64,000 nt of DNA. Origin: Plebeiibacterium marinum. Lineage in GTDB: Bacteria > Bacteroidota > Bacteroidia > Bacteroidales > Marinilabiliaceae. This document shows positions 10,213 to 19,428 of this stretch, piece by piece. The position numbers and the translations under genes are program-made. The stretch lies in contig NZ_JAPDPI010000015.1 of the NCBI RefSeq assembly GCF_026013615.1, positions 1 to 64,000 of the forward strand, in the 5' to 3' direction. The notes below the pieces were generated by a model that did no database searches, had not been told where the DNA came from, and was given only the letters and a program-made list of their open reading frames with translations. Each line of letters starts with the position of its first letter. The first letter of the stretch is position 1.

Positions 10213-10899
10213 TTATTTGGCCTGTGTCAACTTTTCCAACGCTCTTTTTAATGGGCAGCTGCCTGGAATTGCTATTCCTTTACGGTACACTTCCAGAGTA
10301 CTAATTGATTTATGAGCCAGGTTACGCCTTACATTTCTTCTTTCACCTTTTATTTTCGGAATATGCATATCATCATAACCAGTTGTCTGGTGGCGCATCC
10401 AAGCAACTACAGCTTTGCCGGCCCTTTCTTCAATAGGTATCATGGCTGTCCTTGCAACCGTACCACTACCTACCGGGATAGCATGCTTTGTTACAAGAAT
10501 GGCAACAGTTTTGGCAATAAGTTGGTATTGGGGGTGAAAGTTTAAAAATATTTCTACTTGTCTACAAAATTCGCCCTCATATTCCTGCTGCTGCTTATCT
10601 CTTCTTTGTTGATTGTATATTTTCTGTTTTTGATATTCTGCAGTATTTCTTTTAGCCTGAACTTCTTTTATTGCTATGTCAATATTCTGCATAGGAGCCC
10701 AAACGCCTTTTGACATAGTTCTCCTGCCTTTTTTAAATACAACTTTCCAATAAATCCCTTTTGAAGTCACCTTTCGTGTAATACCAGCATCTCCCGCAGG
10801 CAAAAAGGACCAATTTGCAGGAGGTGTATGTTTGCTTCCCCTTTCATCTATAAGTGAACCTTGAGAGGATATTGTAAGAGTTCTTATTGTATGTGACAT
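10213..10899 (-). CDS. DUF2293 domain-containing protein
   Basis: Small basic cytoplasmic protein of unknown function. The start at 10899 (MSHTIRTLTISSQGSLID) was chosen because the longer frame from 11010 begins with a hydrophobic stretch encoded by the Pho promoter region. The N-terminal third reads PPANWSFLPAGDAGITRKV, typical of this group. The C-terminal part, AVVAWMRHQTTGYDDMHIP to LEVYRKG, resembles DUF2293. No catalytic motif is visible. It is transcribed away from the Pho operon. Its own promoter would overlap the PhoB sites, so co-regulation by phosphate is conceivable but not shown. Confidence 0.65.
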   Translation of the reverse strand: MSHTIRTLTISSQGSLIDERGSKHTPPANWSFLPAGDAGITRKVTSKGIYWKVVFKKGRRTMSKGVWAPMQNIDIAIKEVQAKRNTAEYQKQKIYNQQRRDKQQQEYEGEFCRQVEIFLNFHPQYQLIAKTVAILVTKHAIPVGSGTVARTAMIPIEERAGKAVVAWMRHQTTGYDDMHIPKIKGERRNVRRNLAHKSISTLEVYRKGIAIPGSCPLKRALEKLTQAK

Positions 10900-10939
10900 A
10901 GATGGCTTTTTTTTACTGCAAAGAAAGAAAATGTTACGG

Positions 10940-11007
10940 ATTAAGAAAAATGTAACAGGAATGTAACATCTGTTTAACCATGGTGTAATAACACAACTGT
11001 ATGTTTG
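10940..11007 (+). promoter_or_regulatory. Pho box and promoter of the phosphate operon
   Basis: TGTAACA at 10951, TGTAACA at 10962 and TTTAACC at 10973 lie exactly 11 bp apart, the spacing of PhoB half-sites (7 bp plus a 4-bp spacer). A weaker fourth unit, ATTAAGA, sits in phase at 10940. A Bacteroidota -7 box TATGTTTG follows at 11000-11007. The proximal half-site takes the place of the -33 element, as in activated pho promoters. Transcription would start near 11,014, about 42 bases before the porin gene. Confidence 0.75.
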
Positions 11008-11055
11008 CATTGGGAAAAAGGAAAATTTATAAATAAATATTAAACACAGGAAAAA

Positions 11056-12228
11056 ATGAGAAGAATTGCATTTTTAAGCACATTAATAATGTTTTTTTGT
11101 ATTACTGGCATTACTGCACAAACGGATTTGTCAGCAAAAGTAGGAAAGGGAATTCGTTTACAAACTGACGATAATCTTTTCACCCTTAAACTTACTACAA
11201 GAATACAGACAAGGTGGGAATTCAACAATACATTAGGTTCATCATATACTGATAAAGATGGAGTTTATCATTCTTCACCAGAAACAACTTTTGAAAATAA
11301 AGCTTTTGTAAAACGTGCTCGAATAAAATTTGACGGAACTTTCCTCAATGAAAACCTGATGTATAAAATAGAATATGACGTAGCAGGAGGTTATGTGAGA
11401 GATGCATTGGTGAAGTATAAAATGAATAATTTTGAAATATGGTTTGGCCAAGGAAAATTACCTGGAAATAGAGAGCGAATTGTTTCATCAGCAAACCTTC
11501 AGATGGCTGACCGTTCAGTATTTAACAAATATTACACTTTAGACAGAGATGCAGGTCTTCAGATACATCATAAATTCAAATTAGGCAAAGCTCTTGTTTA
11601 CGATAGGTGGGCTGTAAGTTCTGGTAGCGGAATTACTGATAATGATTTTGCACCAGGAATAAGCTTGACCGGAAAATTAGAAGTGCTTCCTTTAGGAGAG
11701 TTTAAATCAAAAGGACATTACAAATCTGGTGATTTAAGTAGAGAAGAAACTCCCAAAGTTGCTTTTGCTTGTTATGCAAATTTTAATAAAGATGCATATA
11801 AAGATAGAGGACAGGTAGGTTCAAATATTGGGGGAGAAGCTGATTTGTTAAATATTGGGGGAGATTTTCTTCTGAAATATAGAGGATATTCATTAATGTT
11901 AGAAGCAGGAACAAGATCTGTTACTGACGATGATAACGAGTTTGTTTATGATAACAGTGGCAGCATAGTAGATGCATATTATACTGGATATGGAGCAAAT
12001 ATACAAACAGGATATGTTTTCAAAAACAACTGGGAGTTTTCGGGTCGTTATGCATTTACAAAGCCGAATGAAGTTAAATATCATAAAGAAATAACTGATT
12101 ACACATTTGCAATAAGTAAGTATATCATTGGTCATAATTTTAAAGTACAAGGAGATGTTACTTATAGAGATATGCCTACAAATCAAAATGAATTAATAAC
12201 AAGAATACAAATGGAATTTCAGTTCTAA
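11056..12228 (+). CDS. OprO/OprP-family phosphate-selective porin
   Basis: Outer-membrane beta-barrel channel for phosphate or polyphosphate. A cleavable signal peptide ends near ITGITAQT. The mature chain shows the family's alternating strands, including LKLTTRIQTRWEFNNTL, FVKRARIKFDGTF, KIEYDVAGGYVRDALVKY and NFEIWFGQGKLPG. It ends in an aromatic residue (MEFQF), as expected for barrel assembly. At 390 residues it has the usual size. It is the first gene after the Pho box and lies 46 bases before pstS, so it is probably the first gene of the phosphate-starvation operon. Confidence 0.9.
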   Translation: MRRIAFLSTLIMFFCITGITAQTDLSAKVGKGIRLQTDDNLFTLKLTTRIQTRWEFNNTLGSSYTDKDGVYHSSPETTFENKAFVKRARIKFDGTFLNENLMYKIEYDVAGGYVRDALVKYKMNNFEIWFGQGKLPGNRERIVSSANLQMADRSVFNKYYTLDRDAGLQIHHKFKLGKALVYDRWAVSSGSGITDNDFAPGISLTGKLEVLPLGEFKSKGHYKSGDLSREETPKVAFACYANFNKDAYKDRGQVGSNIGGEADLLNIGGDFLLKYRGYSLMLEAGTRSVTDDDNEFVYDNSGSIVDAYYTGYGANIQTGYVFKNNWEFSGRYAFTKPNEVKYHKEITDYTFAISKYIIGHNFKVQGDVTYRDMPTNQNELITRIQMEFQF

Positions 12229-12274
12229 TATAATTTTATAATAAAATTATACCTAAATTAATTTTTTAAAAAAG

Positions 12275-13339
12275 ATGAAAAAGTTATTAGTAGTACTTTT
12301 GATAGGAGTAGTTTTTGCTTCATGTCAAAACGGTAAACAAAAAAGTGCAGATAGTTCAAGCAAAAATGTAACCATAGCTGCTGCAGGTGCAACATTCCCT
12401 ATGCCATATTATAATATGGTTATTAAAAACTACATTAAGGAAAAAGGAGTGTTGGTAACTTATGGAGGAATTGGTTCTGGCGGTGGTATCAAAAGCCTTA
12501 AAGATAAAGTTGTTGACTTTGGTGCTACTGATGCTTATTTATCAGATGAAAAAATGGCTGCTATGCCTTCAGAAATAGTTCATATCCCTACTTGTTTGGG
12601 AGCTGTGGTAATTGCTTACAACCTACCGGGTGTAGAAGGATTAAAATTAACTGATGAATTATTGGAAGGTATATTCATGGGTGAAATCACTAAGTGGAAT
12701 GACAGTAAAATTACGGCAAACAATGCAGGCTTGAACCTGCCAGACCAAGCCATAACATTTGTTCATCGTTCAGATGGTAGTGGAACCACTTATATTTTTA
12801 GTGATTACATGAGTAAGATATCTTCAAAATGGGCTGATAAAGTTGGAAAGGGAAAATCATTACAATGGCCTGTAGGTATTGGTGCCAAAGGAAACCCTGG
12901 TGTAGCTGGTACTATTAAATCAACTGAGGGATCTATTGGATATATCGGAAGTGAATATGCTTTTGCTCAGAAAATTCCAGTTGCTTTATTGAAAAATGCT
13001 GCAGGAAACTATATTGAACCATCTATCGAGTCAATCAGTGCTGCAGCACAAGGTGCCATGCCGGCAGATACACGTGTGATGCTTACCAATTCGAATGATG
13101 CCAACGCATATCCTATTAGTGGATTTACCTGGTTAATTCTATACAAAGATCAGGCATATAACGGTCGTTCAAAAGCACAAGCTTTAGGAACTCTTGAGTT
13201 TTTAGATTGGCTGATTAGTGCCGACGCCCAGGCTGTTGCTCCAAAAGTAAATTATGCACCACTACCTGAGAAAGCTGTAACTCAAGCCAAAACAATCCTT
13301 CGTTCAGTAACATATAATGGAGAAGCCTTATTAAAGTAA
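12275..13339 (+). CDS. pstS: Phosphate-binding lipoprotein PstS
   Basis: High-affinity phosphate-binding component of the Pst ABC transporter, tethered in the periplasm. The lipobox is VFAS-C near residue 17. Phosphate-site segments are all present: AAGATFPMPYYN, GIGSGGGIKSL, VDFGATDAYLS and HRSDGSGTTYIF. It sits between the porin and pstC. A strong hairpin after its stop codon probably lowers read-through, so the binding protein would be made in excess over the permease. Confidence 0.96.
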   Translation: MKKLLVVLLIGVVFASCQNGKQKSADSSSKNVTIAAAGATFPMPYYNMVIKNYIKEKGVLVTYGGIGSGGGIKSLKDKVVDFGATDAYLSDEKMAAMPSEIVHIPTCLGAVVIAYNLPGVEGLKLTDELLEGIFMGEITKWNDSKITANNAGLNLPDQAITFVHRSDGSGTTYIFSDYMSKISSKWADKVGKGKSLQWPVGIGAKGNPGVAGTIKSTEGSIGYIGSEYAFAQKIPVALLKNAAGNYIEPSIESISAAAQGAMPADTRVMLTNSNDANAYPISGFTWLILYKDQAYNGRSKAQALGTLEFLDWLISADAQAVAPKVNYAPLPEKAVTQAKTILRSVTYNGEALLK

Positions 13340-13382
13340 TTAAGCAGAGGGGTTGAAATGAAGGGATTGATAAAAATATAGC

Positions 13383-13413
13383 AAAAATCAGGTTCTTCAC
13401 GAGCCTGATTTTT
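13383..13413 (+). terminator. Intra-operon terminator after pstS
   Basis: AAAAATCAGGTTC at 13383-13395 pairs with GAGCCTGATTTTT at 13401-13413 around a five-base loop, with the T-rich side forming the tail. It separates pstS from pstC. I see no good TAnnTTTG promoter before pstC, so partial read-through is the simplest model. Confidence 0.8.
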
Positions 13414-13464
13414 GTTGTTTAATGAATAATACGATAGCACTATATTACAAGAACTTTATTTAAT

Positions 13465-14316
13465 ATGAAAAGCGATACCATTACTAAATACGTACTATTA
13501 TTTTCATCTTTTATAATATTATTGGTGTCCGGAGGAATGATTTTTTCATTGTTGGGAGATGCCGTACCAGTATTTGAAAAGTTTGGATGGCGCTTTATCA
13601 CTTCAACAGATTGGAATCCCACGGAGGGAAGGGAAAGCTATGGGGCTTTGCCATTTATAGTTGGTACATTGAGCACTTCAATTTTGGCCTTACTAATTTG
13701 TCTTCCAATGGCTTTTTCCACATCCTTGTTTATTGCAGAGTATTTTAAGAAATCGGCATTTTCTTCAATAATAAGCTCCATGGTTGATTTACTGGCAGGT
13801 GTACCCTCAATTGTGTATGGCTTGTGGGGCTTTTACACTTTGCGACCATTTATAGTTTCTTTAGGTCTTGATCCTCAAGGTTATGGTATATTTACTTCAG
13901 GATTAATACTTGCCATAATGATAATCCCTTACGCTACATCATTAAGTTCCGAAATTATAGCAATGGTACCTAACGAACTAAAGGAAGCTGCCTATGCATT
14001 AGGGGCAACACGTATGGAAGTAATCTTTAATGTAATACTACCAGGGGCTCGCTCGGGAATTATTGCAAGTTTCATATTGGCTTTTGGTAGGGCCCTGGGT
14101 GAAACCATGGCAGTTACCATGCTTATAGGAAATGCAAATATTATCCCCACAGGTTTATTTAGCACAGGTAACAGTATGGCCAGTGTTATTGCAAACCAAT
14201 TTGGAGAGGCAGACGGGTTAAAAATGAGTGCTTTAATAGCCATTGGTTTATTGCTGTTTGTAATTACCGGGGTGGTGAATTTTGTTGGGAAGTTTATTAT
14301 TAAGAAATTATCTTAA
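13465..14316 (+). CDS. pstC: Phosphate ABC transporter permease PstC
   Basis: Inner-membrane permease subunit of the Pst transporter. About six membrane helices are visible, starting with ITKYVLLFSSFIILLVSGGM. The segment before the coupling loop, LLAGVPSIVYGLWGFY, and the EAA-type loop ELKEAAYALGATRMEVI that contacts PstB are both typical. FGRALGETMAVTMLIGNAN is the family signature. At 283 residues it is somewhat shorter than E. coli PstC (319). It is 14 bases upstream of pstA, so co-translation is likely. Confidence 0.95.
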   Translation: MKSDTITKYVLLFSSFIILLVSGGMIFSLLGDAVPVFEKFGWRFITSTDWNPTEGRESYGALPFIVGTLSTSILALLICLPMAFSTSLFIAEYFKKSAFSSIISSMVDLLAGVPSIVYGLWGFYTLRPFIVSLGLDPQGYGIFTSGLILAIMIIPYATSLSSEIIAMVPNELKEAAYALGATRMEVIFNVILPGARSGIIASFILAFGRALGETMAVTMLIGNANIIPTGLFSTGNSMASVIANQFGEADGLKMSALIAIGLLLFVITGVVNFVGKFIIKKLS

Positions 14317-14330
14317 AGAACTGAGACATC

Positions 14331-15224
14331 ATGAGTACAGAAAAATCTTCAATTGATTTAACAAAGAACAATACATACAGGTCTGTTAAGGATAAAGTAT
14401 TTTTATGGACTGTAATAGTTATTTCAATTATAACAATTTCTCCAATTGTAATGATAATCGGAAAATTGGTTTGGAAGGGATTTAGACAAATCAATTTTTC
14501 ATTCTTCACAGCAGTTACACCCAGCACATTTGAAGCAATGACAGCAGTGGCCAATGGAGAAATTATACCAGGGGGTATTGTAAATGGTATTACAGGTACT
14601 TTGTTGTTAGTATTAATGGCTTCATTAATAGCTATTCCTGTTGGAATCATTATAGGATTGTTTCTATATGAAAATCCGGGTAAAAGATATGCTGATTTAA
14701 TCAGAAATTTATCAGATATTCTTCAAGGTGTACCATCTATTGTACTTGGGCTAATTGCTTATTTGTGGGTGGTAAAAAACATAACACAGGGATATTCTGC
14801 ACTGGCAGGAAGTGTTGCTTTGGCTATAATGATGCTTCCATTGATTATACGATCCACTGAAGAAACTATGAAAATGATTCCCGGGACACTAAAGGAAGCA
14901 GGCTTGGCCCTGGGAGTTCCATATTATAAAGTAATAATTAAGGTTCTTATTCCTTCTGGAATTAGCGGTTTGTCAACTGGGGTTTTATTAGCCATTTCCC
15001 GGATTCTGGGAGAAACTGCTCCTTTGATGCTGACAACATTAGGAAATCCCATGATTAACTGGGATGTAACAGCGCCAACAAGTGCTGTACCTTTGCTTAT
15101 ATGGGATTTTTATAATGATCCCAATATGGTAGATTTGATATGGAGTTCTTCTTTGTTTTTGATGGGATTTGTATTAACCCTTAATATAATATCAAAAAGA
15201 ATATCAGCTAAAAGTAAAGCCTAA
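14331..15224 (+). CDS. pstA: Phosphate ABC transporter permease PstA
   Basis: Second permease subunit, partner of PstC. It has the same layout: an N-terminal helix (VFLWTVIVISIITISPIVMI), the segment DILQGVPSIVLGLIAYLWVV, the coupling loop TLKEAGLALGVPYYKVI and the signature ISRILGETAPLMLTTLG. Length 297 residues, normal for PstA. It lies between pstC and pstB on the same strand. Confidence 0.95.
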   Translation: MSTEKSSIDLTKNNTYRSVKDKVFLWTVIVISIITISPIVMIIGKLVWKGFRQINFSFFTAVTPSTFEAMTAVANGEIIPGGIVNGITGTLLLVLMASLIAIPVGIIIGLFLYENPGKRYADLIRNLSDILQGVPSIVLGLIAYLWVVKNITQGYSALAGSVALAIMMLPLIIRSTEETMKMIPGTLKEAGLALGVPYYKVIIKVLIPSGISGLSTGVLLAISRILGETAPLMLTTLGNPMINWDVTAPTSAVPLLIWDFYNDPNMVDLIWSSSLFLMGFVLTLNIISKRISAKSKA

Positions 15225-15282
15225 TTCATTGACAGGAGCCAGGAGAAAGAAGTTTTAAACAGGAAATACTAAATAATTACAG

Positions 15283-16071
15283 ATGAACAAGAATATCGAT
15301 GTAATAGAAAATCCGGTTCTTAAAGTAGAGGATCTTTGCATTGCCTATAATAAATCAGATAGCAAATATGCAGTAAAAAATGTAAATGTTACTGTAAAAA
15401 AGAATTCCATTACTGCAATCATGGGGCCGTCGGGATGTGGTAAAAGTACCATGTTGAGAGCCATAAATAGAATGCATGAGTTATATCCGGATATTAAAAC
15501 TGAAGGAAAAATCTATTTGAATGGTGAAAATATCATGAAAATGGATACGATACAATTGCGTAGAAAAATAGGGATGGTGTTTCAAAGACCAAACCCTTTT
15601 CCCACCATGAGTATATATGATAATGTTATTGCAGGATATAAATTGAATGGGATAAGGATTAAAAAGAGTGAGCGTGATGATATTGTTGAAAGATCATTAA
15701 CCAATGTGGCTCTTTGGGATGAAGTAAAAGATTCCTTACATAAAAAAGGAACATTTTTGTCGGGTGGACAACAGCAACGTTTGTGCATTGCACGTTCAAT
15801 TGCCTTCCAGCCAGATGTGATACTTTTAGATGAGCCTACTTCAGCATTAGATCCCATTGCAACCTCTAAAGTGGAGGATTTGTTGGTAGAGTTACAAAAA
15901 GATTATACCATAGTTTTGGTAACGCATAATATGTCACAGGCAGCTCGTATTTCTGAATATTCAATGTTTATGTATTTAGGCGACCTGGTTGAATATGGAA
16001 AGACTGATATGATGTTTACAAATCCCCGCAACAAGAAAACAGAAGAGTATTTAACTGGTAAATTTGGTTGA
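15283..16071 (+). CDS. pstB: Phosphate ABC transporter ATPase PstB
   Basis: Cytoplasmic ATPase that drives phosphate import. Walker A is GPSGCGKST, the Q loop follows at MVFQRPNPFPTMSIYDNV (a PstB hallmark), the ABC signature is LSGGQQQR, Walker B is VILLDEPTSALDP and the H loop is LVTHNM. Length 262 residues. All catalytic motifs are intact. Confidence 0.97.
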   Translation: MNKNIDVIENPVLKVEDLCIAYNKSDSKYAVKNVNVTVKKNSITAIMGPSGCGKSTMLRAINRMHELYPDIKTEGKIYLNGENIMKMDTIQLRRKIGMVFQRPNPFPTMSIYDNVIAGYKLNGIRIKKSERDDIVERSLTNVALWDEVKDSLHKKGTFLSGGQQQRLCIARSIAFQPDVILLDEPTSALDPIATSKVEDLLVELQKDYTIVLVTHNMSQAARISEYSMFMYLGDLVEYGKTDMMFTNPRNKKTEEYLTGKFG

Positions 16072-16124
16072 TTGCTTTCTTGCTTTTAGGTTAACGCATA
16101 AAAAAATACTAAAACCGAAAAATA

Positions 16125-16811
16125 ATGTTACAAAAAGAGAACGCCCTGCAAGATATCGAAAAAAGCTTTAAGGAATATTGTGATTTGATGATGAAGCAAT
16201 TAAGCGATTTGGAAGTCATTGCCCAGTCGGGTACTACAAATATTTCGGCAAAAGACGTAAAACGAATAGAATCGTTTGATAAAAATCTAAATCAATACGA
16301 AGTTCAGATAAGTGAAAAGATTATTAGTGCTATTGTACTTCACCATCCTGTAGCTACCGAACTGCGCAGATTAATGGCTTGTTATCGAATGGTAATAAGT
16401 ATGGAGCGAATTGGCGATTTGATAAAAAGAGTTGTCTACTATATCAGAAAGATTGAGGACTCAACATTATACGAAGAACTTTCTGATGTGATTTTTAATA
16501 TGATAACATCAAGTAGCAGTATGGTTGAAAAGGCACTGTTGTCATTTATTAACGATGATAGGGATTCTGCTATCTGGACCATAAAAAATGATGAAGTAAT
16601 TGATGAAATGAACAAGAAGCTTATGAAGAAAGGGATTAAGAAAACAAAAATCCCAAAAGAAGCGCAGGATGCCTTGTTACATTTGGTCAATTTTAAAAGT
16701 CTTGTTTCAAAAATAGAAAGAATAGGCGACCATGCAAGCCATATAGCAGAAGCATCGATCTTTGCCCAGGAGGGGAGAGATATCAGGCATCAAAATATTG
16801 ATAAAGAATAA
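16125..16811 (+). CDS. phoU: Phosphate signalling protein PhoU
   Basis: Cytoplasmic regulator that links Pst transport state to the PhoR kinase and keeps the regulon off when phosphate is plentiful. It is an all-helical protein of two PhoU repeats. The metal-binding signatures are visible as MERIGDLIKRV in the first repeat and IERIGDHASHIAEA in the second. Length 228 residues, normal. It sits between pstB and the two-component genes. Confidence 0.95.
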   Translation: MLQKENALQDIEKSFKEYCDLMMKQLSDLEVIAQSGTTNISAKDVKRIESFDKNLNQYEVQISEKIISAIVLHHPVATELRRLMACYRMVISMERIGDLIKRVVYYIRKIEDSTLYEELSDVIFNMITSSSSMVEKALLSFINDDRDSAIWTIKNDEVIDEMNKKLMKKGIKKTKIPKEAQDALLHLVNFKSLVSKIERIGDHASHIAEASIFAQEGRDIRHQNIDKE

Positions 16812-16856
16812 AAATTTTGGATTTTCTCGTATATTCGTGAAAATTCCAAAATTTTT

Positions 16857-17546
16857 ATGACACAGGAAAGGAAAAGAATTTTAATAGTAGATGACGAAGA
16901 GGATCTTTGCGAAATTTTGCAATTTAATCTTGAAAGTGAAGGGTATGAAACTGACATAGCCTATTCGGCAGAAGAGGCCATGGAAAAAGATCCGGGCTCT
17001 TTTGACTTATTATTGCTTGATGTGATGATGGGGAAGATGTCGGGATTTAAAATGATAGATACTTTACGCAAAAACTTAAAAATCGATGTGCCGGTAATTT
17101 TTTTAACAGCAAAAAGTGCCGAAAACGATTTGCTAACAGGATTTAATCTTGGTGCTGATGATTATATCAGTAAACCTTATTCTTTAAAAGAGCTTATTGC
17201 TCGTGTAAAAGTAGTTTTAAGAAGAAATAAGGTTGTTCGGGATGAAATCGACACCAAGGTAATTCAAGTTGAGAATATGGTACTGGATCTCGAAAAAAAA
17301 GATTTAACCATCATCAACGACAGGGTAGAGTTAACTAAAAAAGAGTTTGAAATATTAAAACTGTTTTTCCAAAATCAAACAAAAGTTTTTTCTAGAGAAG
17401 AAATTTTACGCAAAATATGGGGCGATGATGTTGTTGTTACCGATAGAACCGTTGACGTTAACATTACCCGTCTCAGAAAAAAAATAAAGCAATATGGAGA
17501 GTATCTCAAAAACCGTCCAGGATTGGGGTACTATTTTGAAGTTTAA
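16857..17546 (+). CDS. phoB: Phosphate regulon response regulator PhoB
   Basis: OmpR/PhoB-class DNA-binding response regulator. The receiver domain (about 1-125) has the acidic pocket VDDEED near residue 11, the phospho-acceptor Asp55 in LLLLDVMM, the switch Thr in FLTAK, and Lys in SKPYSLKEL. The C-terminal winged helix (about 135-229) reads LTKKEFEILKLFF to VDVNITRLRKKI. It is the likely ligand of the 11-bp repeats at 10940-10979. It is followed by its kinase gene 20 bases later. Confidence 0.93.
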   Translation: MTQERKRILIVDDEEDLCEILQFNLESEGYETDIAYSAEEAMEKDPGSFDLLLLDVMMGKMSGFKMIDTLRKNLKIDVPVIFLTAKSAENDLLTGFNLGADDYISKPYSLKELIARVKVVLRRNKVVRDEIDTKVIQVENMVLDLEKKDLTIINDRVELTKKEFEILKLFFQNQTKVFSREEILRKIWGDDVVVTDRTVDVNITRLRKKIKQYGEYLKNRPGLGYYFEV

Positions 17547-17566
17547 CATTCATAAAAACCTGGTCT

Positions 17567-19348
17567 ATGTCATTAAAATTTAATTACAAGAGAAAGTTAT
17601 TTCTTTACTATTTCTCGATATTTTCTGTAATTACAGCTTCTTTTATTGCATTTCAGTATAACCGCGAAAAGCAATTCAGGATTGTACAGCTGGAAAATAC
17701 ACTAAATACGGTAACTGAATTAACCAACAATTTTATACACGAAAACAATTTAATATCTAATCACCAAATTAACCTGGTAGATTCATTGTTGAAGATTGTG
17801 CCGGCACAAGACACACGTGTAACAATTATTGATGATAAGGGAAAAGTACTATTTGATAGTTTTGTTGAAGATTACAAAACTATGGAAAACCATTTGAACA
17901 GGCCTGAAGTACAAAAAGCTAAATATTCGGATGTAAATGTTGGTTCTAACATCAGGCGGTCATCAACTACCGGTCAGGATTTTTATTATTACGCACATAG
18001 TTATAACAATTACTTTATTCGTGCAGCAGTAGTGTATGATATAAAAATCCAGAACTTTTTAAAGGCAGAAAGGCTCTTTTTAATATTTATAGGTTTTTTA
18101 TTTGTAATTACATGGTTGATATTGCTTTATGTAACCGGAAAGATGAGTGATAGCATTACCAAATTAAAAGATTTTGCTATTCAGTTACAACAAAACAAAC
18201 CAGTTAAAGATGATTATGAATTTCCAAATAATGAGCTGGGAGTAATAAGCAAGCAGATAGTTTCTATATATAAAACACTTACTGAGACAAAGAATGCACT
18301 TGCGTTAGAAAAGGAAAAACTGATTAAGCATTTATTTGTGTTAAATGAAGGAGTTGGCTTTTTTTCAAATCAAAAAAAATCAGTACTCACTAACACCTTT
18401 TTTGTACAGTATTTAAACTTAATTGCCGAGAAGTCATCCATTAATCCGGAACATATTTTTGAGATTTCAGAATTAAAAGAACTTCAAAAGTTTATAAAGA
18501 AACACGTTGAAAAAAACAAAGAAATTATTAATCCAAATAATCTTCCAAAACTTGAGTTTAAGATCAAGAAAGGGGGGTATTATTTTGAAATTAAATGTAT
18601 TGTGTTTCAGGATAGAAGTTTTGAGATATTTATTAATGATATCACAAAACTAGAAAAGAGAAGGTTGCTTAAACAACAAATGACTTCTAATATAGCTCAT
18701 GAATTAAAAACACCCGTGGCTTCAGTCAGGGGCTATCTTGAAACCATATTAAATAATAAAGATATTGGAACTGAAAAGAAGGATTATTTTATTGACAAGG
18801 CCTATCTGCAATCCAATAGACTCACATCGTTAATTGAGGATATCGTTGTTTTAAACAGGATTGAAGAAGAGGTAGATTATTTTGATTTTGAAGATTTATC
18901 GGTTTCTAAAATTGTAAATGATGTGGTTAATAATAGCGAAAGCTTAATTAAAGATCAGAATGCACAGATATTTTTTAGTATTGATGAAAATATTAAAGTT
19001 AAAGGTAATGGTTCCTTGATTACTTCTGTATTTCAGAATTTAATTGATAATTCATTATCCTATGCTGGAGAGAATGTGAAAATTAATATAGATATGTATC
19101 ATGAAGATGATGAATTTTACTATTTTTCAGTGATTGATAATGGTGTTGGTATTCCGGAAGAGCATTTGTCAAGAATTTTTGAAAGATTTTACAGGGTTGA
19201 TGCTGGACGATCACGCAAAAGCGGTGGTACAGGTTTAGGTTTAGCTATAGTAAAACATGCCATCAATGCCCATAAGGGAGAAGTATCTGTAAAAAACGCC
19301 TCTGAAGGAGGTGCGGAATTTTACTTTAGTTTGCCTAAAGCAAATTGA
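17567..19348 (+). CDS. phoR: Phosphate regulon sensor histidine kinase PhoR
   Basis: Membrane histidine kinase paired with PhoB. TM1 lies near residues 11-27. A periplasmic domain of about 135 residues follows, then TM2 at about 168-190, a HAMP-like linker and a degenerate PAS-like region. The H box is NIAHELKTPVASVRGYLETI, the N box FQNLIDNSLSYA, and the G boxes DNGVGIPEEH and GGTGLGLAIVKH. At 593 residues it is longer than E. coli PhoR because of the periplasmic sensor. A terminator follows directly. Confidence 0.92.
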   Translation: MSLKFNYKRKLFLYYFSIFSVITASFIAFQYNREKQFRIVQLENTLNTVTELTNNFIHENNLISNHQINLVDSLLKIVPAQDTRVTIIDDKGKVLFDSFVEDYKTMENHLNRPEVQKAKYSDVNVGSNIRRSSTTGQDFYYYAHSYNNYFIRAAVVYDIKIQNFLKAERLFLIFIGFLFVITWLILLYVTGKMSDSITKLKDFAIQLQQNKPVKDDYEFPNNELGVISKQIVSIYKTLTETKNALALEKEKLIKHLFVLNEGVGFFSNQKKSVLTNTFFVQYLNLIAEKSSINPEHIFEISELKELQKFIKKHVEKNKEIINPNNLPKLEFKIKKGGYYFEIKCIVFQDRSFEIFINDITKLEKRRLLKQQMTSNIAHELKTPVASVRGYLETILNNKDIGTEKKDYFIDKAYLQSNRLTSLIEDIVVLNRIEEEVDYFDFEDLSVSKIVNDVVNNSESLIKDQNAQIFFSIDENIKVKGNGSLITSVFQNLIDNSLSYAGENVKINIDMYHEDDEFYYFSVIDNGVGIPEEHLSRIFERFYRVDAGRSRKSGGTGLGLAIVKHAINAHKGEVSVKNASEGGAEFYFSLPKAN

Positions 19349-19372
19349 AATAGCAAATTGATTTTATATTAT

Positions 19373-19412
19373 AAGAAAGGCAGTTCTTTACAGGATTGCC
19401 TTTCTTGTTTTT
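19373..19412 (+). terminator. Terminator of the pst-pho operon
   Basis: AAGAAAGGCA at 19373-19382 pairs with TGCCTTTCTT at 19397-19406, followed by a T-rich tail. It lies between phoR and the converging methyltransferase gene. Confidence 0.85.
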
Positions 19413-19428
19413 TCATAGTTTATCTTCT

